A DNA stretch of 64,000 nt, taken from positions 331,975 through 395,974 of the forward strand of contig NZ_JAQQFV010000008.1 of NCBI RefSeq assembly GCF_029675105.1, written 5' to 3'. Shown one piece after another: positions 18,474 to 28,194 of this stretch; the first letter of the stretch is position 1, and every line of letters starts with the position of its first letter. The stretch is from Nocardia anocheti. GTDB lineage: Bacteria; Actinomycetota; Actinomycetes; Mycobacteriales; Mycobacteriaceae. Position numbers and translations under genes: made by a program. The notes under the pieces are model-generated. The model had not been told where the DNA came from, did not search any database, and saw only the letters and a program-made list of their open reading frames with translations.

Positions 18474-18495
18474 CGAGACTCGCTCGCGAGTCTCG
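18474..18495. repeat. 22-bp inverted repeat in the echA19 leader
   Basis: CGAGACTCGC and GCGAGTCTCG flank a two-base centre. It lies between the KstR box and the echA19 ribosome site. It could be a second operator or an RNA hairpin; it does not resemble a KstR site. Confidence 0.6.
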
Positions 18496-18513
18496 GACGT
18501 CAGGAGAATTCGG

Positions 18514-19296
18514 ATGGCCCACTGCCTGGTCGAGAAGCGCGACCATGTCCTCATCGTGACCATGAACCGCCCGGAGGCGCGCAACGCCCTCTCCGGCGAG
18601 ATGATGGCGATCATGCGCGACGCCTGGGACCAGGTCGACAGCGATCCCGAGATCCGCGTCGCCATCCTGACCGGCGCCGGTGGCGCGTTCTGCGCGGGCG
18701 CCGACCTCAAGGCGATGACCGCCCAGCACCCCGGCGACTCCTTCAAGGGCGGCGGCTGGGACCTCTCGCGCATCGACGCGCTGCTCAAGGGCCGCAGGCT
18801 CACCAAGCCACTGATCGCCGCCGTCGAGGGCCCCGCCATCGCGGGCGGCACCGAGATCCTGCAGGCCACCGACATCCGGGTGGCGGGCGAGAGCGCGAAA
18901 TTCGGTGTCTCCGAACCGCGCTGGGGCCTGTTCCCGCTGGGCGGCTCCGCGGTCCGGCTCCCCCGCCAGATCCCCGCCACCGTCGCCGCCGACCTGCTGC
19001 TGACCGGCCGCCACATCAAGGCCGCCGAGGCCAAGGAAATCGGCCTGATCGGCCACGTCGTCCCCGACGGCACCGCCCTGGACAAGGCCCTCGAACTCGC
19101 CGAGATGATCTCCGCCAACGGCCCGCTGGCCGTCCAGGCGATCCTCAAGACCATCCGCGACACCGAGGGCATGCACGAGAACGACGCCTTCAAGGTCGAC
19201 GCCGAACTCGGCGCCGCCGTCTTCAAGTCGGCCGACGCGAAAGAGGGCCCCAAAGCCTTCGCCGAAAAGCGCAAGCCCACTTTCACCGGCGAGTGA
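18514..19296 (+). CDS. echA19: EchA19, steroid enoyl-CoA hydratase
   Basis: 260 residues, crotonase fold. The oxyanion-hole segments are AFCAGADLKAM (about 68-78) and GPAIAGGTEI (about 107-116), with the active-site loop near EPRWGLFPLGG. It is the counterpart of Rv3516, divergent from fadD19. EchA19 hydrates the enoyl-CoA formed by the FadE steroid dehydrogenases during side-chain beta-oxidation. A ribosome site (AGGAG) precedes the ATG. Confidence 0.93.
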   Translation: MAHCLVEKRDHVLIVTMNRPEARNALSGEMMAIMRDAWDQVDSDPEIRVAILTGAGGAFCAGADLKAMTAQHPGDSFKGGGWDLSRIDALLKGRRLTKPLIAAVEGPAIAGGTEILQATDIRVAGESAKFGVSEPRWGLFPLGGSAVRLPRQIPATVAADLLLTGRHIKAAEAKEIGLIGHVVPDGTALDKALELAEMISANGPLAVQAILKTIRDTEGMHENDAFKVDAELGAAVFKSADAKEGPKAFAEKRKPTFTGE

Positions 19297-19350
19297 AACG
19301 CCGCGAGAGCGCCGGGCTGTTCGCCCTGCGCCCTCGCCGATCGGGGTCGA

Positions 19351-19764
19351 TCAGCCCGGGTAGTTCATGAAGAACGGCTCCCACTGGTGGCCGTCGGGGT
19401 CGAGGAAGGTGCGGCCGTGCATGCCGACCTCGGCTTCCTGGGCGCGCTTGTCCTCGTTGGTCTGTTCGGTGGCGCCCGCGGCGACGGCGGCGTCGGTGAG
19501 GGTGTCGACTTCCTCGGCGCTGGCCAGGGACAGGGCGTACCCGGCGGCGGCGGTGTTGACGGTGTCGGCGATGGGGCGCGTGCTGAAGGTCGAGAAGAAG
19601 GGCTTGGTCAGCAGCATGAGGCAGATGTTGTCGTCGATGACGATGCACGACGCGTTCTGGTCGGTGAAATCCTCGTTGACCTTCCAGCCGAGGGCCTCGT
19701 AGAAGCTCTTGGAGCGGTCGAGGTCGGCGACGGGGAGGTTGATGAAGATCATCTTGCTGCTCAT
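19351..19764 (-). CDS. VOC-superfamily (glyoxalase/extradiol fold) protein
   Basis: 137 residues from the ATG at 19764 (MSSKMIFINLPVADLDRSKS). The single beta-alpha-beta-beta-beta pair repeats fit the VOC fold, with the C-terminal FLDPDGHQWEPFFMN strand. Proteins of this subgroup are often annotated as extradiol dioxygenase or lactoylglutathione-lyase-like, but activities are mostly unknown. It is divergent from the ECF sigma factor, a common pairing in actinobacteria. No KstR site is seen. Confidence 0.85.
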   Translation of the reverse strand: MSSKMIFINLPVADLDRSKSFYEALGWKVNEDFTDQNASCIVIDDNICLMLLTKPFFSTFSTRPIADTVNTAAAGYALSLASAEEVDTLTDAAVAAGATEQTNEDKRAQEAEVGMHGRTFLDPDGHQWEPFFMNYPG

Positions 19765-19917
19765 GGGTATCGGCCTTTCGGGGCGTCGTTGCGGTCTCGA
19801 ACATGTAGACGCGGCGCCCGTGGCGGAATCATCGGTCGGCGGCGAAATCGGTGGAATTCGCCGGGCCGCGCTTTCGCCCCTGTTCGCTGTCGTACCCCTG
19901 TGGCATCGTGAGGAACT

Positions 19918-20916
19918 ATGAGCGACGCCACAACCACCACCACCGGCCCCGACCCCGCTGTCCTGGCCGAATTCGAATCCCACCGGCGCGAGTTGTGCGC
20001 GTACGCCTACCGCATGCTCGGCTCCTCGTTCGAGGCCGAGGACGCGGTGCAGGAGACATTCACCCGCGCCTGGCGCTCCTACGACTCCTTCGAGGGCCGC
20101 GCGAGTCTGCGCTCGTGGCTCTACAAGATCGCCACCAATATCTGTCTGGACATGCTCGACCGGCCACAGAGCCGCGCCAGACCGATGGATCTCAACGGGC
20201 CGGGGCGCCCCGATTCCCCCCTGCCCGCCCCGCAGCCCGACTACGTGTGGATCGAGCCCATCCCCAACGCTCTGGCCTTCGGCGCCGATCCGGCCGAGCA
20301 CGCCTCCACCAAGGACACGCTGCGCCTGGCGTTCGTGGCGGCCTGCCAGCACCTGCCCGCCACCCAGCGCGCGATCCTGATCATGCGCGAGGTGCTGCGC
20401 TTCTCGGCGAGCGAGACCGCCGAGGCGCTGATGATGTCGCCCGCGTCGGTGAACAGCGCGCTGCAACGCGCGCGGGCGACCATGTCGAAGGTGCAGCCCA
20501 CGGTCGGTGACGGGTTCGACGAGTCCGATCCCGGTCAGCGCAAGCTCATCGACGATTTCGTGCAGGCGTTCGAGGCCTACGACATGGACGCGCTCACCAC
20601 CCTGCTCAAAGCCGATGTGGCGCTGTCGATGCCGCCGTTCGAGCTGTGGATCTCCGGGCCGGAGAACGTGGCCGCGTTCATGCTCGGCACCGGCAGTGCC
20701 TGCCGCGATTCCCGGATGGTGCCGCTGGCCGGTGCCAACGGGCTGCCCGCCTTCGGCCACTACAAGCCCAGCGAGGAGCCGGGTGTGTGGGTGCCGTGGT
20801 CGATCACCGTGCTCGAACTCGACGGCGACACCATCGCCGGGCTGAACTTCTTCCTCGACACCGAGCGGCTGTTCCCGCTGTTCGGCCTCGCACCGGAGTG
20901 GCGCGAGGCCGTCTAG
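19918..20916 (+). CDS. ECF sigma factor with C-terminal SnoaL-like domain (SigG/SigX5 type)
   Basis: 332 residues. Sigma region 2 is at about 20-85 (AYRMLGSSFEAEDAVQETFTRAW), region 4 at about 135-190 (LPATQRAILIMREVLRFSASETAEAL), and a SnoaL/NTF2-like domain fills about 205-325. The linker PLPAPQPDYVWIEPIPNALA is characteristic of the SigG-like (TIGR02960-type) group. In these fused ECF factors the C-terminal domain modulates activity in place of a separate anti-sigma factor. Its target regulon is not evident here. Confidence 0.88.
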   Translation: MSDATTTTTGPDPAVLAEFESHRRELCAYAYRMLGSSFEAEDAVQETFTRAWRSYDSFEGRASLRSWLYKIATNICLDMLDRPQSRARPMDLNGPGRPDSPLPAPQPDYVWIEPIPNALAFGADPAEHASTKDTLRLAFVAACQHLPATQRAILIMREVLRFSASETAEALMMSPASVNSALQRARATMSKVQPTVGDGFDESDPGQRKLIDDFVQAFEAYDMDALTTLLKADVALSMPPFELWISGPENVAAFMLGTGSACRDSRMVPLAGANGLPAFGHYKPSEEPGVWVPWSITVLELDGDTIAGLNFFLDTERLFPLFGLAPEWREAV

Positions 20917-20923
20917 CGGCGGT

Positions 20924-22459
20924 TCAGAGCAGGCGGCGCTTGTAGAGCTTGCCGTTGGGGTCGCGCGGCAGCTCCGCCCGGTATTCCACCGTGCGGGGCA
21001 GCTTGTACTTGGCGAGTTGGCCCGCGGCGAACTCGATGAGTTCGGTGGTGAGCGCGTCGTCGCCGTCGGTGCCCTCCACCGGCTGGACGAACGCCTTCAC
21101 CTGCTGACCCCAATCCGGGTCGGGCACACCGAGAACCGCCACGTCGGCCACCTTCGGGTGACTCATCAGCACGCCCTCGATCTCGGCCGGATAGATGTTG
21201 ACGCCACCGGACAGGATCAGGTCCGAGCGCCGGTCGCACAGGTAGAGGTAGCCGTCCTCGTCGAGGTAGCCGATGTCGCCGACGGTGAACAGGTCACCGA
21301 CGCGCGCCTCCTCGGTCTTCTCCTTGGCGTGGTGGTACTCGAAGCTGGAGGCGCCCATCTTCATGTAGACCAGGCCCTCCTTGCCCGCGGGCAGCTCGGA
21401 GCCGTCGGTCTCGTCGAGGATCTTGATCACCGACCACGGCCACGCCTTGCCCACCGAACCGGGCTTGCGCAGCCAGTCGGCGCCGTTGATGACGGTGCCG
21501 CCGCCCTCGGTGGCGGCGTAGTACTCGGTGACGACCGGCCCCCACCACTCGAGCATCTGCCGCTTGGTCTGCTGCGGGCACGGCGCGGCGCCGTGCACCA
21601 TGCTGCGCAGCGAGGACACGTCGTAGCGGGCGCGCACGTCCTCGGGCAGGGCGAGCAGGCGGTGGAACTGGGTGGGCACCATGTGGCTGTGGGTCACCTT
21701 GTGGCGCTCGATCAGGGCGAGCATGTCCTCGGCGGTCCAGCGGTCCATCAGCACCAGCTTGTGGCCGAGCTGGATGGAGATGGTCGAGAAGTTGAGTACG
21801 GCGGTGTGGTAGAGCGGCGAGCCGCAGATGTGCACGTGATCGTCGTAGGGCGCCAGCTCGAACAGGCTGAAGAACGACTTGTTCGGCGCCGGAACCACAT
21901 CCGGGTCGGCCCCGGTGAGTGGACGACGCACGCCCTTGGGTCGTCCGGTGGTACCCGAGGTGTAGAGCATCGGGGCGCCCACCGAGCGCTCGTCGGGGCG
22001 GCCGGTGTCGGCGGCGCCGAGCCAGGAGACCGGCCGGAAACCGGGGACGGTGCCGACGGCGAAGCGCGCGTCGGCGGGCAGCTCGGCCAGGTCGGCGGCC
22101 TCGGCGGCGGTCGCGGCGAAGCGTTCGCTGGCCAGGAACGCCGAGGCCTCGCTGTCACCGAGGATGTAGGCGATCTCCGGCGCGGTCAGATGCCAGTTCA
22201 CCGCGACGATGTAGAGCCCGGCCTGGTAGGCGGCGAAGTACGCGGCGATGGCCTCGACGCCGTTGTGCAGCATGCTGACGACGACGTCCCCGGTCCGCAA
22301 GCCGATCCCGCGTAGCCCGTTGGCGTAGCGGTTGGCCAGGGTGGCCAATTCTCGATAGCTGATCTCGGTGCCGTCCGGGTCGACGACGGCGATCCGCTCG
22401 GGATCGGCCGCGGCGATATTCCACAGTCCGAGGACTTCCGTTGTCTGCTGGCTGCTCAT
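20924..22459 (-). CDS. KstR-controlled acyl-CoA synthetase (FadD family)
   Basis: 511 residues, ANL adenylating enzyme. Motif YTSGTTGRPKG is at about 166-176, the DxGYLDEDGYLYLCDRRSD hinge follows, and the C-terminal catalytic lysine is in DPNGKLYKRR. The start codon is 12 bases from a near-perfect KstR palindrome, which ties the gene to sterol catabolism. It is distinct from FadD19, FadD17 and FadD3. A substrate such as a shortened steroid side-chain acid or a released branched acid is inference. Confidence 0.87.
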   Translation of the reverse strand: MSSQQTTEVLGLWNIAAADPERIAVVDPDGTEISYRELATLANRYANGLRGIGLRTGDVVVSMLHNGVEAIAAYFAAYQAGLYIVAVNWHLTAPEIAYILGDSEASAFLASERFAATAAEAADLAELPADARFAVGTVPGFRPVSWLGAADTGRPDERSVGAPMLYTSGTTGRPKGVRRPLTGADPDVVPAPNKSFFSLFELAPYDDHVHICGSPLYHTAVLNFSTISIQLGHKLVLMDRWTAEDMLALIERHKVTHSHMVPTQFHRLLALPEDVRARYDVSSLRSMVHGAAPCPQQTKRQMLEWWGPVVTEYYAATEGGGTVINGADWLRKPGSVGKAWPWSVIKILDETDGSELPAGKEGLVYMKMGASSFEYHHAKEKTEEARVGDLFTVGDIGYLDEDGYLYLCDRRSDLILSGGVNIYPAEIEGVLMSHPKVADVAVLGVPDPDWGQQVKAFVQPVEGTDGDDALTTELIEFAAGQLAKYKLPRTVEYRAELPRDPNGKLYKRRLL

Positions 22460-22470
22460 CTCATCGAATT

Positions 22471-22484
22471 TAGAACGTGTTCTA
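22471..22484. promoter_or_regulatory. KstR box upstream of the FadD gene
   Basis: TAGAACGTGTTCTA fits the motif perfectly. It overlaps the stop codon (TAG, 22482-22484) of the upstream LLM gene and lies 12 bases from the fadD start. Confidence 0.85.
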
Positions 22485-23519
22485 CCGTTCTACAAGGGGT
22501 GCGACGCGGCGCAGTTGGTCGGCGTCGGAAACCGAGATCAGCATCATCGTCACCCCGGCGTCCTCCCATTCCTTCAGCCGGGCCCGCACGTGGGCCTCGT
22601 CGCCGAAGATCGCGGTGTCGGTGATCAGCTCGTCGGGCACCGCGGCGGCGGCCTCGGCCTTGCGGCCCGCCTGGAACAGCGCCGAGATCTCGTCGACCTC
22701 GGCGGCGTAGCCCATCCGCTTGTAGACCTGCGCGTGGAAGTTCAGCTCGGGAGCACCCATGCCGCCGATGTAGAGCGAGGTGACCCAGCGCATCCGCTCG
22801 ATCTCGCCCGCCGGGTCATCGGTGACGACCACCTGCGCGCTCGCGGCGATCTCGAAATCGGCCCGGCCGCGCCGCGCGCCCGGCCGCGCGAAGCCCTCGT
22901 CGAGCCACTCGTTGTACATCCCGGCCAGGCGCGGGGCGTAGTAGATCGCGAGCCAGCCGTCGGCGATCTCGGCGGTCTGCGCGACGTTCTTCGGTCCCTC
23001 CGCACCCAGCCAGATCGGCAGATCCGCACGCAGCGGGTGCACGATCGGCTTGAGCGGTTTGCCCAGGCCGGTGGCGCCGGGGCCGGTGTAGGGCAGCCCG
23101 TAGTGCTTGCCGTCGGAGGTCACCGGGGCCTCGCGGGCGAGGATCTTGCGCACGATGTCGACGTACTCCCTGGTGCGCCGCAGCGGCTGCGCGAAGGGCT
23201 GGCCGTACCAGCCCTCCACCACCTGCGGGCCCGAGACACCGAGGCCGAGGATGGCCCGGCCGCCGCTGAGATGGTCCAGTGTCAGCGCGTGCATGGCGGT
23301 CGCCGCCGGGGTGCGCGCCGACATCTGCGCCACCGAGGTGCCCAGTCGCACCCGATCGGTGCGCGAGCCCCACCAGGCCAGCGGCGCGAACGCGTCCGAG
23401 CCCCACGACTCGGCCGCGAACACCGCGTCGAAGCCCGTTTCCTCGGCGGCGACCACCAGCTCGCCGACGTTGGCGGGCGGCTGCGCACCCCAGTAACCGA
23501 GTTGCAGTCCGAATTTCAT
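22482..23519 (-). CDS. F420-dependent LLM-class oxidoreductase (Rv3520c-like)
   Basis: 345 residues from ATG at 23519 (MKFGLQLGYWGAQPP). It has the luciferase-like TIM barrel: LGTSVAQMSARTP, LGLGVSGPQVVEGW (about 96-110) and a C-terminal AIFGDEAHVRARL segment. Length and neighbours match Rv3520c, a probable coenzyme F420-dependent enzyme of the cholesterol regulon. It is divergent from the DUF35 gene, with a KstR box between. The exact steroid step has not been shown. Confidence 0.86.
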   Translation of the reverse strand: MKFGLQLGYWGAQPPANVGELVVAAEETGFDAVFAAESWGSDAFAPLAWWGSRTDRVRLGTSVAQMSARTPAATAMHALTLDHLSGGRAILGLGVSGPQVVEGWYGQPFAQPLRRTREYVDIVRKILAREAPVTSDGKHYGLPYTGPGATGLGKPLKPIVHPLRADLPIWLGAEGPKNVAQTAEIADGWLAIYYAPRLAGMYNEWLDEGFARPGARRGRADFEIAASAQVVVTDDPAGEIERMRWVTSLYIGGMGAPELNFHAQVYKRMGYAAEVDEISALFQAGRKAEAAAAVPDELITDTAIFGDEAHVRARLKEWEDAGVTMMLISVSDADQLRRVAPLVER

Positions 23520-23555
23520 GACGGCGCCCTTTCGGCGAATCCTTGCGAGCAGAAT

Positions 23556-23569
23556 AAGAACCTGTTCTA
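23556..23569. promoter_or_regulatory. KstR box between the LLM gene and the DUF35-ltp operon
   Basis: AAGAACCTGTTCTA matches except for the first base. It is 9 bases upstream of the GTG start at 23579, so transcripts of the plus-strand operon probably have almost no leader. Confidence 0.8.
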
Positions 23570-23578
23570 CTCGACATT

Positions 23579-24631
23579 GTGACCCAGGGGAATACCGCAG
23601 TGGAAGTACTGGATGCACCCCTGAGGGTGCGATTCGACTACACCAGGTCCGTCGGACCCATCATCGGCGCGTTTCTGACCGGACTGCGCGAACGCCGCAT
23701 ACTCGGCGTCCGCGGCAGTGACGGCCGCGTGCTGGTGCCGCCCGCCGAATACGACCCGGTGACCTCGGCCCCGCTGGCCGAGCTGGTCGACGTGGCGGCG
23801 ATCGGCACCGTCACCTCGTGGACGTGGGTGGCCGAGCCCTTGCCGGGCCAGCCGTTCGACCGGCCCTTCGCGTGGGCGCTGATCCAGCTCGACGGTGCCG
23901 ACACCGCCCTGCTGCACGCGCTCGACGTGACCGATCCGAGCCAGGTGCGCACCGGCCTGCGGGTCCGCGCCCACTGGGCCGACGAACCCACCGGCACCAT
24001 CCACGACATCGCCTACTTCGAACCCGACACCACCACGGATTCCGGCCGCCTCGCGTCCGAGGAGCGAGACGTAACGCCGCAGGCGGAGTATCGCTCCTCG
24101 GACGCGAGGCCCAAGGGGCCGGAATCCACGCGGCACCAGCCGCCGACAGACACAGTCACCATGCTGACCACCCCGGTGGATCTGAACTACAAGCACACCG
24201 CCTCCCCGCAGGAGACCATCTACCTGCGCGGACTCGCCGAGGGCAAGCTCATCGGCGGCCGGTCCGAGGCGGGCGGACGGGTCTACTTCCCGCCGCGCGG
24301 GGCCAACCCGACCGACGGCACGCCCACCAACGATCTGGTCGAACTGCCGGACAAGGGCACCGTCACCACCTTCTGCATCGTGAACGTGCCGTTCCTCGGA
24401 CAGCGGATCAAGCCGCCGTACGTGGCGGCCTATGTGCTGCTCGACGGCGCCGACATCCCGTTCCTGCACCTGGTCCTCGGGTGCGACGCGAGCGAGGTGC
24501 GCATGGGCATGCGGGTGGAGGCGGTGTGGAAGCCGCGTGAGGAATGGGGCCACGCGCTGGCCAATATCGACCACTTCCGACCCAGCGGCGAGCCCGACGC
24601 GCCGTACGAGTCCTACCAGCACCACCTCTGA
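23579..24631 (+). CDS. Double DUF35 (OB-fold) protein, Rv3521-like partner of Ltp3/Ltp4
   Basis: 350 residues from GTG at 23579; a GTG a few codons downstream is an alternative. Two DUF35/acyl-CoA-associated OB-fold repeats are visible (about 12-150 and 200-345), each with a GxxVxxWTW or GTVTTFCIV strand and a LLDGAD motif. DUF35 proteins form complexes with thiolase-like lipid-transfer proteins, as ChsH2 does with Ltp2 in cholesterol side-chain aldol cleavage. The ltp4 and ltp3 genes follow directly. The linker between the repeats (about 153-183) is encoded by a 91-base imperfect palindrome that looks inserted. Confidence 0.88.
   Translation: MTQGNTAVEVLDAPLRVRFDYTRSVGPIIGAFLTGLRERRILGVRGSDGRVLVPPAEYDPVTSAPLAELVDVAAIGTVTSWTWVAEPLPGQPFDRPFAWALIQLDGADTALLHALDVTDPSQVRTGLRVRAHWADEPTGTIHDIAYFEPDTTTDSGRLASEERDVTPQAEYRSSDARPKGPESTRHQPPTDTVTMLTTPVDLNYKHTASPQETIYLRGLAEGKLIGGRSEAGGRVYFPPRGANPTDGTPTNDLVELPDKGTVTTFCIVNVPFLGQRIKPPYVAAYVLLDGADIPFLHLVLGCDASEVRMGMRVEAVWKPREEWGHALANIDHFRPSGEPDAPYESYQHHL
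24037..24127. repeat. Long palindromic insert within the DUF35 gene
   Basis: Left arm 24037-24067 (31 bases) pairs without mismatch with right arm 24091-24127, apart from a six-base bulge at 24111-24116. A central CGCC/GGCG hairpin lies in the loop. The reading frame stays open through it. It falls exactly in the linker between two OB-fold domains. Confidence 0.8.
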
Positions 24632-24639
24632 GAGGCGAC

Positions 24640-25655
24640 GTGACTACTCCCGAAATCGCGGTGGTGGGATTCGCCCACGCACCGCACGTGCCGGAGACCT
24701 TCGGCACCACCAACGGCGTCGAGATGCTCGTGCCGTGTTTCCAGCAGCTCTACGCCGACCTCGGCATCACCAAGTCCGATATCGACTTCTGGTGCTCGGG
24801 TTCCTCGGATTTCCTGGCGGGGCGGGCGTTCTCGTTCATCTCCGCCGTCGACGCGATCGGCGCGGTGCCGCCGATCAACGAGTCGCACGTGGAGATGGAC
24901 GCCGCGTGGGCGCTCTACGAGGCGTGGGTGAAACTGCGGTCCGGCCAGGCCGAGACCGCGCTGGTCTACGGCTTCGGCAAGGCCTCGGCGGGCACGCTGC
25001 GGCAGGTGCTGACCATGCAGCTCGACCCGTATCTCGTCGGCCCGCTGTGGCCCGACGCCGTCTCGGTCGCCGGTCTGCAGGCGCGCGCCGGACTGGACGC
25101 GGGCCGCTGGACCGAGCAGGAGATGGCCGCCGTCGCCGGGGGTGATATCGAATCCCTGCTCGCCGCACCGTATGTGGCCGATCCGCTACGCGCCCACGAC
25201 ATCGCGCCCGTCACCGACGGCGCCGCGGCCATCGTGCTCGCGGTCGGCGACCGGGCCCGCGCACTGTGCGAGCGCCCGGCCTGGATCACCGGAATCGCGC
25301 ACAACATCGACGCCCAGGCGCTCGGCAGCCGCGACCTGACCCGCTCCCCCTCGACCACCGCGGCCGCCGCGGCGGCGATCAACGGCGACACCAGCTTCGA
25401 CCTCGCCGAACTGCACGCGCCGTTCAGCCATCAGCAGCTGATCCTCGCCGAGGCGATCGGCCTGTCCCCCGAGACGCCGGTCAACCCGTCCGGTGGCGCG
25501 CTCGCGGGCAACCCGATGTTCGCGGCCGGTCTGGAACGGATCGGCAATGCCGCCACGGCCATCATGACCGGTTCGGCGAACCGGACTCTCGCTCACGCGA
25601 CCAGCGGCCCCGCGCTGCAACAGAACCTGGTCGCCGTTCTGGAATCGGAGGCACG

Positions 25656-25659
<4 letters not shown>
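24640..25659 (+). CDS. ltp4: Ltp4, thiolase-fold lipid-transfer protein (SCP-x type)
   Basis: 339 residues from GTG at 24640. Thiolase superfamily with the C-terminal NPSGGALAGNPMFAAGLERI signature (about 276-295), but the thiolase nucleophile cysteine environment is altered (FWCSGSSDFL near residue 46 only), as in aldolase-type Ltp enzymes. It matches Rv3522. In Rhodococcus ltp3 and ltp4 are required for breakdown of C24-branched sterol side chains. It overlaps ltp3 by ATGA and follows the DUF35 gene by eight bases, so one complex is likely. Confidence 0.88.
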
Positions 25660-26821
<1,162 letters not shown>

Positions 26822-26825
<4 letters not shown>

Positions 26826-27712
26826 AGTTCACCGTCGGCGTCGCGCTGAGCCCGCTGGACCAGCTCACCGAACTGGCCAAGACGGCCGAAGAATGCGGAT
26901 TCACCTCGATCGGCCTGCCCGACTCGCTGTTCTACATGAAGTCGCAGGCCGCCGACTATCCCTACACCCCCGACGGCAGCCGCTTCTGGGGCCCGGAGAC
27001 CCCGTGGGTCGACCCGCTGATCGCCGCCGCCAGCATGGCCGCGGTGACCACTGACCTGCGCTTCTACACCAATGTCCTCAAGCTGGGCTCGCGCAATCCG
27101 CTGCTGCTGGCCCGCCAGGTGGGCTCGATCGCCAATATGTCGAACAACCGCTTCGGCTTCGGCGTCGGGATCGGCTGGGCACCCGAGGAATTCGAATGGT
27201 GCGGGGTGCCCTACGAGCGGCGCGGCGCGCGGGTGGACGAGATGATCGAGATCATCAAGCTCGTCCTCGACGGCGGCATGGTCGAATTCCACGGCGAGTT
27301 CTACGATTTCGACTCGCTCCAGATGAGTCCGGCGCCCAGTCAGCCGGTGCCGTTCTACGTCGGCGGACACACCGGCCCGGCGCTGCGCCGCGCGGCCCGC
27401 ATCGGTGACGGCTGGACCTCGGCCATGATGAAGTTCGAGCAGTTGCAGACCACCATCACCAAGCTCACCGAGTTGCGCGCCGAATACGGCCGCTCGGAGG
27501 TGCCCTTCGAGATCCAGGCCGTCTGCATCGACCGCTACGGCCGCGACGGCTACCAGGACCTGGCCGACGCGGGGGTCACCGACACCATCGTCGTCCCCTG
27601 GCTGATGGACGGCATCGGCTTCGACGGCGAACTGGCCGCCAAGCAGGACTCTATGCGCCGCTTCGCCGAGAAGTACATCGCCGATCCGATCGTGGCGGAG
27701 GTGGCGCGATGA
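26822..27712 (+). CDS. F420-dependent LLM-class oxidoreductase
   Basis: 296 residues from ATG at 26822, overlapping the ltp3 stop. TIM-barrel LLM fold (TIGR03619-like): KLGSRNPLLLARQVGSIANMS, GFGVGIGWAPEEFEWCGV (about 117-134) and VGGHTGPALRRAARIGDGW (about 181-199). It differs in length and sequence from the LLM enzyme at 22482. Co-transcription with ltp4-ltp3 suggests a reduction or oxidation step in branched side-chain catabolism. The precise substrate is unknown. Confidence 0.86.
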
Positions 27713-28131
27713 GCCAGACCTCCGTCGATCGTTCCGCGCGTGCCGCCGGTCTGGCCTCCCAGGCCGCGGTGCGCGCCAAGGACAGGGCGGCCTGGGTCGC
27801 GCTGTTCGCCGAGGACGGTATCGTCGAAGATCCCGTCGGCCCTTCGGGTTTCGATCCGGAGGGTGTCGGTCATCGCGGCCACGCGGCGATCGGCGCGTTC
27901 TGGGACAAGGCCATCGCGCTGACCGACTCGATCGAGTTCCTGTTCGAGGACTCCTTCGCCTGCGGCGACGAGATCGCCTTCACCGGCCTGATCCGCACCA
28001 CCATGGCGGGCCATGTCATCGACGCCGAGGGCGTGTTCACCTACAAGGTCGACGCCGACGGCAAGATCGCCGCGCTGCGCGCGTTCTGGGAAGTCGAACG
28101 CGCGATGGGCACCACCCGCGCCGTGTCCTGA
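27709..28131 (+). CDS. Ketosteroid-isomerase-like (SnoaL/NTF2) protein, Rv0760c-like
   Basis: 140 residues, overlapping the LLM gene by four bases. NTF2-like fold with the FAEDGIVEDPVGPSGFDPEG loop; Asp41 is in the place of the general base of ketosteroid isomerases. It resembles Rv0760c, a protein of this fold that binds steroids. As last gene of the KstR-driven operon it may isomerise or hydrate a steroid-CoA intermediate. Catalysis is unproven because some members bind without turning over. Confidence 0.83.
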   Translation: MSQTSVDRSARAAGLASQAAVRAKDRAAWVALFAEDGIVEDPVGPSGFDPEGVGHRGHAAIGAFWDKAIALTDSIEFLFEDSFACGDEIAFTGLIRTTMAGHVIDAEGVFTYKVDADGKIAALRAFWEVERAMGTTRAVS

Positions 28132-28143
28132 GCCGCGGACGCG

Positions 28144-28183
28144 AATCGGCCCCGATACCTTCCGGAAGGTATCGGGGCCGATT
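28144..28183. terminator. Bidirectional terminator, perfect 40-bp palindrome
   Basis: 20 bases on each side match without a gap (28144-28163 with 28164-28183). It lies between convergent genes, 12 bases from each stop. Confidence 0.85.
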
Positions 28184-28194
28184 GCGTCGAACGG

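Noticed and set aside
19764..20760. Upstream extension of the VOC protein to 469 residues
   Set aside because: The extension runs antisense through the sigma factor gene. The VOC fold begins exactly at the ATG at 19764.
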